From Paenibacillus sp. 19GGS1-52 (lineage in GTDB: Bacteria; Bacillota; Bacilli; Paenibacillales; Paenibacillaceae), in assembly GCF_022369515.1 (NCBI RefSeq), contig NZ_CP059724.1, positions 1,984,001 to 2,048,000 of the forward strand: DNA of 64,000 nt, read 5' to 3'. The position numbers and the translations under genes were made by a program. Below, piece after piece: positions 51,546 to 58,857 of this stretch (position 1 is its first letter; each line of letters opens with the position of its first letter). Below the pieces are notes generated by a model, which ran no database searches, had not been told where the DNA came from, and was given only the letters and a program-made list of their open reading frames with translations.

Positions 51546-52613
51546 ATGGTTAATGACGTAGGTATTCATTGCTCTGAAAAGTACGTGCATTATATAAATC
51601 GAAAAAGGAATCCCAGAGAATTTGAATGGATAGGAGATACTATAGCTGAGATGAATGCTATCTTCTCCGAAATGTGCGAGGATTTTCTTGTGAAAGACGA
51701 CAAGATGATGAAAGTGGCGCGAAAAAGAATTAATCAAGCAAAGGGCGAAACAGAGAATACCGAGGAAACAAATTCGGATGAAAAGAGAGAAGGAAAGCAA
51801 ACAGAACAAGGTGCATTCATTTGCAATTTCCTTGTTATCCCGACAAACCGACTTCGTGTATATGATTTGCAGAAGAAAAAGATCACGGAGGTAGGGCTTA
51901 ATATTAAGGTGTACACTCGAATCAGCAAAAGGACATACAAATGTGTCGAGCTTGACTTGCTTAATGAAACGATGGCAAATTCAAAGTGGATTGATCCCAA
52001 TTACCTTGATTATGATTTCTATCTTTATAAAGAGAACCTTTATCCTTATTTATTACGGTCTATTAGACTTGCTACCCGATTGCTGGAAGACGATGATGCA
52101 AAAGTCATATTCAATGATGAGATTGGATGGGTAGATGGTTTTTGGCGAGGAGACGTATCTGGCAACTTACGCTATTTGAAAAATGATTTAATACATATAT
52201 TGAAAGAATCAGAAGAAAAGAAAATAGAGATTGATCCCATAAAATTTAATGCAATTGTCTTTTTAAAGGCCGTTCAAGGAGTTATTGATAAATCTAAATT
52301 TCTGGAAATGGGTAGCAACTTGAAGCTTCAAGAAGATTTTATCGGATGGGAAAATGAAACCATATGGGCAATAAAATACAGTTTGATTAAGTCTCAGGCA
52401 GAAATTGAATTGAAGAGAACGGGAAGGAATTTCAAGATAGACCCCAAGTTATACGCTTTCTTGTTCAGACAAGGAATACTGTCAATTGAGGGGGATGTTG
52501 AAGAAGTATTTCGACCTGATATTAAATTCGGAAATGGAAATAAAAGAGCTTTCGTTCTTGATAAGGCACGGGTTCATGAGTTTTTAGTTGAGAACCAAGA
52601 TATTTTAAAATGA
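51546..52613 (+). CDS. Element protein of unknown function
   Basis: A 355-residue protein with no family I recognise. The N-terminal part contains a charged low-complexity stretch (EETNSDEKREGKQTEQGAF, residues about 74-92). Central and C-terminal regions are helical with many tryptophans (IGWVDGFWRGDVSGNLRY, FIGWENETIWAIKYSL). It lies directly right of the int/xis control region and could be a replication or maintenance protein. A perfect terminator follows, so it forms its own unit. Confidence 0.5.
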   Translation: MVNDVGIHCSEKYVHYINRKRNPREFEWIGDTIAEMNAIFSEMCEDFLVKDDKMMKVARKRINQAKGETENTEETNSDEKREGKQTEQGAFICNFLVIPTNRLRVYDLQKKKITEVGLNIKVYTRISKRTYKCVELDLLNETMANSKWIDPNYLDYDFYLYKENLYPYLLRSIRLATRLLEDDDAKVIFNDEIGWVDGFWRGDVSGNLRYLKNDLIHILKESEEKKIEIDPIKFNAIVFLKAVQGVIDKSKFLEMGSNLKLQEDFIGWENETIWAIKYSLIKSQAEIELKRTGRNFKIDPKLYAFLFRQGILSIEGDVEEVFRPDIKFGNGNKRAFVLDKARVHEFLVENQDILK

Positions 52614-52618
52614 AAATA

Positions 52619-52655
52619 AAGTACATGAGCGCATTGTCTGCTCATGTACTTTTTT
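52619..52655 (+). terminator. Strong terminator
   Basis: GTACATGAGC and GCTCATGTAC arms around a nine-base loop, then TTTTTT. Confidence 0.9.
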
Positions 52656-53127
52656 ATTGAAATGCAAACTTCACTTTGACACTCGCATCAGTGACTCTGG
52701 AGAAGTTGGAACGAAGTTCGATTACATTAAGAAAAATACTTCAACGCGGAGACGAACTTGTAACTCGAATTCTACTAGAGTAACGGTGCAATGGATCGAT
52801 ATATTTAAAACACTAGAAGACAAAGAGAGGAAGTCGAAGAAGCCATATAAGGATTACAGTGTAACGAAGGAGATTATGAGGTTTGAAGTTCAGTGAAAGG
52901 ACGGTAATGAGGGCCAAGATATGTTGTCCGTAGATCGCTGTCAACAGCGGCTATTACTGCTAAACGATAAAATGAAGACAGCTATAGCATATACGTATAT
53001 ATTATCTTTTCTTTTATGACTATTATTATTCATGCTTACGTTAACGAATTTAGACTACTTAGAGTGTTGAGTAAAAAATGAAAATGCGCATAACAAAGTT
53101 CTAATCGAAATAATTGGAGGCTTTGTT
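52656..53127. other. Noncoding region with stem-loop upstream of the Rep-like gene
   Basis: No convincing gene is seen; an open frame at 52657-52896 starts within the terminator T-run and lacks a ribosome binding site. CGCTGT, CA, ACAGCG at 52936-52949 forms a short perfect stem-loop and an ATATACGTATAT palindrome follows near 52999. It is a candidate replication-origin region. Confidence 0.35.
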
Positions 53128-54216
53128 ATGTATCATACAGTTCATATGTTTTATAAATTCGACTTTCACTATTATTCAGCAATGTATGAAGTGTTAAGTG
53201 AACTTTCTAAAACGAAAAAGTGCAGATATTTTGAGGAACCGAAGGGCAGTCACCAATTTCACCTCCTTGGGGATCAAGGAATAAAAATAATCCTTAAACG
53301 CTCAACAGTTGTTGATGAAATCACCTACAGTGCAATTGAGATCATTATGAACCCTATGCGGTTATTAGATGGAAATGACTATCTACAATTAGCTGATTCA
53401 GCACATTTTGATCAAATCCGAACTTCGTTTAAAAGGGCACTCAATGATATTAGAAAGAAATTTCGGAGTAAGAAACGTAACAAAAACTTGATTTTTAGAT
53501 TTGATCTGTTAGATATCTATAGTTTTAAAAGAGTAGATTTTGCAATAAATATAAGCACCGAGCATGTAGCCTTATATATGAAACTTATCAAAAGAGCCAA
53601 TATTCCCGATGGTTTCCAACTCTACACAATATACAATAGTATTAGCAAACGTTCAGAACCACCTAGGGATAGTTTTTATATATTTAGAAAACGATTTACG
53701 AAAGGCAAAGGTGCGTCTTTGGAGTTAACCGTTAATTGCTATAATAAAGGAATTCAGATGCTGGAGAATGGGCTTCCTTACCATGAACGAGCAATGACTA
53801 CAATAAGATTTGAAATTCAGTGCGGATATAATAAGATCTACCGCATCATCAGAAGTAAAAACCTCAATAAGCAAGGATATTCACAATTTCTGCGTGAAGA
53901 TATATCTGCCGAAGTACTGCACACTTACTTTAAAAAAACTGTTGGTTATGGTGATTACTATACAATTTCGAAAGCAAAAGAACTTATTATGAATACAAGA
54001 TTGAAACTCGAAACCAGGAATAATCTGATTGAAACTATAGAACTTGTAAATGACAAGAGAGGAATTTGGAAAGCAAGAGAAACTGTAGATGATAAGAAAA
54101 GATTTGATGAACATATCAAAAGGCTTCACGATATAGGGATCAATCCAGTAACAATTCCTATAGCAGAAAGAATAGATTATTTGCCTTGTCTCTTTGACAT
54201 TACCAATCAAATTTGA
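53128..54216 (+). CDS. Putative replication initiation protein, gpII/Rep-trans-like
   Basis: A 362-residue protein that resembles phage/plasmid replication initiators of the gene II/Rep-trans style. The pattern is RVDFAINIS followed by VALYMKLIKRANIP, then LELTVNCYNKGIQML and TTIRFEIQCGYNK, as in these proteins. If correct it would nick the element for rolling-circle replication. The catalytic tyrosine cannot be singled out with confidence. ATG at 53128 has TTGGAGG seven bases upstream. An 11-pair hairpin terminator follows. Confidence 0.5.
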   Translation: MYHTVHMFYKFDFHYYSAMYEVLSELSKTKKCRYFEEPKGSHQFHLLGDQGIKIILKRSTVVDEITYSAIEIIMNPMRLLDGNDYLQLADSAHFDQIRTSFKRALNDIRKKFRSKKRNKNLIFRFDLLDIYSFKRVDFAINISTEHVALYMKLIKRANIPDGFQLYTIYNSISKRSEPPRDSFYIFRKRFTKGKGASLELTVNCYNKGIQMLENGLPYHERAMTTIRFEIQCGYNKIYRIIRSKNLNKQGYSQFLREDISAEVLHTYFKKTVGYGDYYTISKAKELIMNTRLKLETRNNLIETIELVNDKRGIWKARETVDDKKRFDEHIKRLHDIGINPVTIPIAERIDYLPCLFDITNQI

Positions 54217-54243
54217 AGGGAAGACTCTAATTGAGTCTTCCCT
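54217..54243. terminator. Bidirectional terminator
   Basis: AGGGAAGACTC, TAATT, GAGTCTTCCCT: a perfect 11-pair stem between the Rep-like gene and the convergent small gene. Confidence 0.85.
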
Positions 54244-54248
54244 ATTTT

Positions 54249-54371
54249 CTATTCTTCTTTATACTTGTAGTACAAATCCTGTGTAGTTTCGACTACATCA
54301 AATTTGTTTTCAATTGTTTGGCTTACTGCATCTACAGCAGACTCTACTACACGTCCCCAAAAATTACTCAT
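54249..54371 (-). CDS. 40-residue small protein
   Basis: A short helical protein (SNFWGRVVESAVDAVSQTIEN, then DVVETTQDLYYKYKEE). The ATG at 54371 follows GGAGGAAT, a good site. It is downstream of the glycine-zipper gene on the same strand with a 29-base gap, so the two are probably one transcript. Function unknown. Confidence 0.5.
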   Translation of the reverse strand: MSNFWGRVVESAVDAVSQTIENKFDVVETTQDLYYKYKEE

Positions 54372-54400
54372 CGTATTATTCCTCCAAAAATTGGTTTTGA

Positions 54401-54580
54401 TTAATGTTTCCAAGCTTTAAGGCCACTGAGTGTTCCATATCCAACACCGAATAAATAACCAACGGCTGTTCCTGCGCCGGGGAATATTGCTGTGCCAAGT
54501 GCTGCTCCTACACCTCCTCCAAATAATGCACCCGCTGTGGTCAGCGCTGACTTCCCAGCAGTTTCAATTACTTTCTCCAT
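54401..54580 (-). CDS. Glycine-zipper small protein
   Basis: A 59-residue protein with repeated GxxxG-type glycines (ALFGGGVGAALGTAIFPGAG, then GYLFGVGYGTLSG), which would pack as membrane helices. The ATG at 54580 follows GGGGAGGTGAG. It resembles class IIb bacteriocin peptides and phage lysis/glycine-zipper proteins, but no double-glycine leader or immunity gene is visible, so the role is open. It pairs with the 40-residue gene downstream. Confidence 0.55.
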   Translation of the reverse strand: MEKVIETAGKSALTTAGALFGGGVGAALGTAIFPGAGTAVGYLFGVGYGTLSGLKAWKH

Positions 54581-54600
54581 GATTCTCACCTCCCCTCAAG

Positions 54601-54638
54601 ATAGAAAAGAGAAGCGAATATTCGCTCCTCTTTTCTAT
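54601..54638. repeat. Long near-perfect palindrome
   Basis: A 38-base palindrome (arms of 19 with one mismatch, centre GCGAATATTCGC) between the stalk-domain gene and the glycine-zipper gene, next to the latter's ribosome binding site. No T-run follows on the reverse strand, so a regulatory role is as likely as termination. Confidence 0.55.
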
Positions 54639-54666
54639 ACTTCATGTTAAGTTTTAGCTTCTAGAC

Positions 54667-55473
54667 TTAAGATTCTACAGTCAATGTACTGGCATTTACC
54701 CAACTACTCGATAGATATTTGACTCCAGAGAGCATTGCCCAATAGTCAGTGTCTTCATCACTAATATAAAGATCGTTCTTGCTGTCCCAATAAACAAGAA
54801 TTCTCCCTCCATCCACTTTCCGAACCTCACCGTAGAAGAAACCATTTGATATACGGTCACCTACGCTAATCTGGACTCCATTCTGATCAATTGGTTTACT
54901 GTTAGGAGTAGTGTCAGGCGTACTGTTGTTGTTGCTATTAGAATCAGACATAGAAATGAAATAATTACTGTAATCATTTGGGTAAGCGTCAAATTCGCCA
55001 CGATATAAAGCAATGATCTGGTTCTTGCTGTCCCAAATAAGTGTGATTCCGAGGTTGTCACTTACAAAACGCAAAGGAACAAGTGTGCGTCCCTCACTTG
55101 AAGTAATTGGAGTAGAGTCCAAGGTCTTCGAAACTCCGTTCACATAGGCATTGGTTTTATTTAAGTAAAGAACAACATTGTTATTACCTAATGTCAGCGA
55201 GACTTTTTTGTCTTTTGCCGACCAGCTTGACGATCCACCAAATTCTTTAATGACACTAGCGATAGGAATCATAACTCGGTTATTTCTGATTTCAGGAGTT
55301 GCGTACAATTGTGGATCAAGAAGTGTAGAGGTGGTGGCTTCATCTACAAACATTCCGGTGTTATTGACTTTTAAAATAACCTTCTTTGGAGTTATGACTG
55401 ATTCTGCTGAAGCAGCGTTTCCATTAGCCATAATTATAGCAGCGGCGGTTATAGCAATGACCCATTTTCGCAT
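54667..55473 (-). CDS. Secreted copper-amine-oxidase-N (stalk) domain protein
   Basis: A 268-residue exported protein. The signal peptide (VIAITAAAIIMANGNAASA) precedes stalk-domain repeats: NNRVMIPIASVIKEFGGSSSW with SLTLGNNNVVLYLN, then GRTLVPLRFVSDNLG with IALYRGEFD. The last 70 residues after an Asn/Ser/Thr/Pro-rich linker form another domain (VGDRISNGFFYGEVRKVDGGR). Such stalk domains are common in Paenibacillus surface proteins. Its presence inside the mobile element is unusual cargo. Confidence 0.8.
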   Translation of the reverse strand: MRKWVIAITAAAIIMANGNAASAESVITPKKVILKVNNTGMFVDEATTSTLLDPQLYATPEIRNNRVMIPIASVIKEFGGSSSWSAKDKKVSLTLGNNNVVLYLNKTNAYVNGVSKTLDSTPITSSEGRTLVPLRFVSDNLGITLIWDSKNQIIALYRGEFDAYPNDYSNYFISMSDSNSNNNSTPDTTPNSKPIDQNGVQISVGDRISNGFFYGEVRKVDGGRILVYWDSKNDLYISDEDTDYWAMLSGVKYLSSSWVNASTLTVES

Positions 55474-55543
55474 TCATTTATCATCCTTTGTTCTGAAGTA
55501 TATGAACTTTGATAAGCTATGTAGCTGCTGGGTATGCTTGAAA

Positions 55544-55894
55544 TCATTCTTCGAAGTGTCGATATGACTTCAGAACGTTCATTGTCACCAAATCTGTGTG
55601 CTCAAGTAGAACTTCCAGCAGGCATTGCTTGATTCTGGCGGGGGTAAGAATTTGTATGGATTGGTTACTTACTCCTTTCCTCGGATTTGAGTATAAAAGT
55701 AAATCAAGTAAGGTTACTTCGAGAGCTACAGCTATTTTCTCCAAAGTTTTTATCGTTGGATTCTTCTCTCCACGTTCAATCTGGCCGATGTAAGAGGTAT
55801 TTACTCCTGCATTCAGTGCCAGTTGTTCCTGGCTCTGTCCTTTACCAGTTCGCAGAATTCGGATGCTTTCTCCGATAAATTCAATGTTGTTCAA
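55544..55894 (-). CDS. XRE-family transcriptional repressor
   Basis: A 116-residue regulator with an N-terminal XRE/Cro helix-turn-helix (IRILRTGKGQSQEQLALNAG, then TSYIGQIERGEKNPTIKTL, residues 10-55). The C-terminal 45 residues are helical and may dimerise. It probably represses the element's mobilisation or cargo genes. The ATG at 55894 is followed upstream by GAGGGG. Divergent space to the RadC gene holds AT-rich sequence. Confidence 0.85.
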   Translation of the reverse strand: MNNIEFIGESIRILRTGKGQSQEQLALNAGVNTSYIGQIERGEKNPTIKTLEKIAVALEVTLLDLLLYSNPRKGVSNQSIQILTPARIKQCLLEVLLEHTDLVTMNVLKSYRHFEE

Positions 55895-56069
55895 TTCCCC
55901 TCACCCCTAACAAAACGATAGAATTTTTTGGAAGGTTGCTCAACAGGATATAGTGAGGATTTAAGTGGTTATAACCACGAATTAATACAGGGTGTGGTAA
56001 TTCAGATGCCAGAGGGATTTATTGAGAGCTTTTTTAGGGGGAACACATAATATCGAGGTGAAAACAGGG

Positions 56070-56678
56070 TTACAACAGGCCATGCTCCTTCAAACTGTAG
56101 AAACGATTGCCACCAATAATTATATGATCAAGGACTTCTATTCCTATGATTTCTCCAGCGGCTATGAGTCGTTTTGTCAGATTCACGTCCTCAATTGACG
56201 GCTCCGGGTCACCGCTCGGGTGGTTGTGTGCGCAAATGAGAGAGGCGCTACAGCGTCTGATCGCTGCATGGAATACTTCCCTGGGATGGACGATAGCAGC
56301 GTTTAGAGAGCCAATAGAGATGACTTCCTTAAAGATTAAGCGGTTCTTAGTATTGAGGAAAAGACAGATAAAGTGTTCTTTCTGCTCGTAACGCAAGTCT
56401 GATTCGAGTAAGTTGAAAACGTCTTTGGGACTACGGATGACAGGTTCATCCTGAGCAGGTAAAGCCAACACCTTCGCAAGCTTTAACATAGCAGTAATTT
56501 GCCGGGCTTTTCCTTTGCCGATTCCCTTTATAGATACTAACTGTTGCTCTGAAACATCCATTAGTTCCGTAGCCGTAGGAAAGCGCTCGAAAAGCTCTTG
56601 AATTGTATAGCTATCATTGCTTTCTCTTAAAGATTCAGATACTAAATGTCTCAAATCATTCTCCTTAGTCTGTTGCAT
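56070..56678 (-). CDS. radC: RadC family JAMM protein
   Basis: A 202-residue RadC. The N-terminal helix-hairpin-helix is SEQQLVSIKGIGKGKARQITAM. The MPN/JAMM part carries the zinc motif HNHPSGDPEPSIEDVNLTKRL (His151, His153 and Asp164), with Glu near residue 101. RadC-like proteins are often carried by mobile elements and are linked to recombination or anti-restriction, though the biochemical role is not proven. The full family length is present. Confidence 0.9.
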   Translation of the reverse strand: MQQTKENDLRHLVSESLRESNDSYTIQELFERFPTATELMDVSEQQLVSIKGIGKGKARQITAMLKLAKVLALPAQDEPVIRSPKDVFNLLESDLRYEQKEHFICLFLNTKNRLIFKEVISIGSLNAAIVHPREVFHAAIRRCSASLICAHNHPSGDPEPSIEDVNLTKRLIAAGEIIGIEVLDHIIIGGNRFYSLKEHGLL

Positions 56679-56900
56679 GATGTTTTCCTCCCTAGTAATT
56701 TCTGATTATCGTATATATAATATAGATTTCAAATTTTCAAATTTGCGATATATTTACATAAATCCCTTAAATAGAACGCGTGTTTGGAAGGAGATGGAAG
56801 ATTATTGACGAATTATGTATTTTGACTTAGTTCTAAAGTCTATATCTGTTTCTTTGTGTGGTATAGAATTCTTTCTTCAATCTTTTGGCTTGGGTCTCGT

Positions 56901-56927
56901 ACAAATTGCACAAATTGCACAAATTGT
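56901..56927 (+). repeat. Three tandem 9-bp repeats
   Basis: ACAAATTGC, ACAAATTGC, ACAAATTGT in direct tandem. Possible operator or origin repeat upstream of the defence genes. Confidence 0.5.
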
Positions 56928-57058
56928 ATTTATAAAACACGGTAATATGGGAAAATAACAGAAACGGGATTAGTGAAAGTAATATTTCCAATCCTACTTA
57001 CATGGATTTGTTAAATATTTTGAGAATATACGCCTCCTGACAATATTTTAAGAAACAA

Positions 57059-57094
57059 AGAGCCGGGCACGATGGAAGGTGTCCGGCTCTTGCA
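57059..57094 (+). terminator. Hairpin, probable terminator
   Basis: AGAGCCGGGCAC and GTGTCCGGCTCT arms (one wobble) with an eight-base loop; no long T-run. Confidence 0.5.
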
Positions 57095-57286
57095 TTAAGT
57101 TTAGCCTCTCGTGAGAGCTACTTATCATTTAGAAATGAAAATGGGTTAGGTACAATGCTAATATCAAATGTATGAAGCACCATCAACAAAAGGAAAATGA
57201 AGGTAGTTCCGAATAAGTGTTTTATGGTTCATAGTACCCATTTATTAATAATAATATTTATAAAGAGGATCGGGGTAGAAGTCAGA

Positions 57287-58369
57287 ATGATTGTTTCCAC
57301 ATTTAAATTAGCTCAATTAGATGAGGTTGAGCCTCTAAATGATCCAAGCGTATTTGATTTCCCTATTCCGCCATTACAACGAGTGAAAAGCTTTTCCCCT
57401 GAAGAATTTGAAGCCTTTATTGGTGAGTGGGCTATCTCTTGTGCTAAGCAACTATATAAAGACGTTTATAGAATCGGAAGTGCAGGAGATATGGGTCGTG
57501 ATGTAATTGGAGAGTATGATGATGGATTGTGTGATTATTATCAGTGTAAGAGATATGAAGGCAAATTAACCCCAAGCGAGTATTGGCTGGAGTTCGGTAA
57601 GTTATGTTACTACACTTTTAATAAGGATATACCGATTCCTAAGAAATATTATATTATTGCATCACAAGGAATTGGTTCTAAATTTTTGAAGATTATCAAA
57701 AGCCCTGAAGCAATAAGAAAAGGTCTTATTGAGCAATGGGATGCAAAATGTAGCAAAGGAATAACAAGCGGGCACAAAATAGAATTAAAAGATTCTTTTC
57801 TTGATTATGTGAAACTCTTTGATTTTTCCATTGTAGATACTTTTTCAATGGAACGAATTATAGAAGAACACAGGAAAACTAACTATTTTTATTTTAGGTT
57901 TGGGGGATCAATTAAACCTCGAAGAGGAAGTGGAATACTGCCACCAACTACACCTGAGCAAAGCGAATTAAAGTATGTAAATAAAATACTAGCAGCGTAT
58001 TCTCAGTATAAGAAAGTAACCATTGATTTAGATCTGCTTCAAACTATACCTGATTTACTGGTTGATTTTAAAGATAATCGAATTAATTATTATAGTGCCG
58101 AATCTTTAAAACGTTCTATAAGGGATATATTTTCTAGTGAAGATCATTTTGGAATATTAAAAAATGAGATGAATAGTGGTATTAAAGATTTTATGAAGGG
58201 TGAGTTTTATGATGGATATAAAAAACTTACTAAAACAATGCATGAGTCAACCAAAGTAAACTTATCAGTGAGTATTGTAGATCGGGATTTGCATTTCGTA
58301 ACAAACGAAGATAAAAAGGGTATTTGTCACCATCTAGCAAATGAAGATGAAATTGACTGGGTGATATAA
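57287..58369 (+). CDS. ABC-3C system effector: Mrr-like nuclease plus C-terminal domain
   Basis: A 360-residue effector of an ABC-three-component defence operon. The N-terminal domain is a Mrr-like PD-(D/E)xK nuclease: GSAGDMGRDVIGEY (Asp72), then DYYQCKRYEGK (Gln86, Lys88 in a Q-x-K variant). The C-terminal region (from about residue 225) contains YFRFGGSIKPRRGSGI and helical parts of the type that contacts the middle component. The ATG at 57287 follows GGGGTAG; the upstream in-frame part has no homology. It overlaps the next ATG by one base, showing operon structure. Confidence 0.75.
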   Translation: MIVSTFKLAQLDEVEPLNDPSVFDFPIPPLQRVKSFSPEEFEAFIGEWAISCAKQLYKDVYRIGSAGDMGRDVIGEYDDGLCDYYQCKRYEGKLTPSEYWLEFGKLCYYTFNKDIPIPKKYYIIASQGIGSKFLKIIKSPEAIRKGLIEQWDAKCSKGITSGHKIELKDSFLDYVKLFDFSIVDTFSMERIIEEHRKTNYFYFRFGGSIKPRRGSGILPPTTPEQSELKYVNKILAAYSQYKKVTIDLDLLQTIPDLLVDFKDNRINYYSAESLKRSIRDIFSSEDHFGILKNEMNSGIKDFMKGEFYDGYKKLTKTMHESTKVNLSVSIVDRDLHFVTNEDKKGICHHLANEDEIDWVI

Positions 58370-58857
58370 TGAGTAATTTACTATTATTTAACACGCCATT
58401 GGAATTAGGTTTAAGAGGTTTATATTTACTGCAGGTCTCATTTCCACTGAAATGTAGTTTGGACAGATTAATTTTTCTTGATTATTTAACTATCTACACA
58501 AAGGATTCAGATGCTTCTTTTGATAGTTTACATCCAGAATATCCTTTAAGGACAATAGAATTATTTAGTCGAAGGGAAGCCATAAAAAAAGGAATGTTAT
58601 TAATGGCCTCAAAGGGATTAGTAAACATTGACATTGAAGAAGAGGGCTTTTTATACTCAGCAAACATTAATACTAATTGGTTTATAGAAGCTTTATCAGA
58701 AGAATACTCGAAGAAATTAATGAATAACGCTTCTTTAGTTGAAAAGAGATTTAGGAATTTAACAGATTCTGAGCTTGAAAAGTTTGTAAATACAAATATT
58801 AAGTCTTGGGGGAAAGAATATTTGAATTTTTTCCCTTATAAAAATGAGGTGTTCTAA
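58369..58857 (+). CDS. ABC-3C system middle component
   Basis: A 162-residue protein starting within the stop codon of the effector gene and ending one base before the ATPase gene. Its helical, winged-helix-like layout (SLDRLIFLDYLTIYTKD, YPLRTIELFSRREAIKKGML) and position between nuclease and Rad50-like ATPase match the middle component of ABC-3C systems. It is thought to connect the ATPase with the effector. No enzymatic motif is seen. The exact subtype is not clear. Confidence 0.7.
   Translation: MSNLLLFNTPLELGLRGLYLLQVSFPLKCSLDRLIFLDYLTIYTKDSDASFDSLHPEYPLRTIELFSRREAIKKGMLLMASKGLVNIDIEEEGFLYSANINTNWFIEALSEEYSKKLMNNASLVEKRFRNLTDSELEKFVNTNIKSWGKEYLNFFPYKNEVF

Larger units (their letters stand above)
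56679..57286. other. Noncoding region left of the defence island
   Basis: No gene is seen, although an in-frame extension of the next gene (from 57197) is open without a ribosome binding site. It holds three tandem ACAAATTGC units at 56901-56927 and a hairpin at 57059-57090. Confidence 0.45.

Noticed and set aside
52657..52896. 79-codon open frame (TTG start) after the strong terminator
   Set aside because: It starts inside the T-run of the terminator, has no ribosome binding site and no recognisable domain; treated as noncoding.
54401..54580. Class IIb bacteriocin
   Set aside because: GxxxG motifs fit, but there is no double-glycine leader, transporter or immunity gene nearby, so the call was kept neutral.
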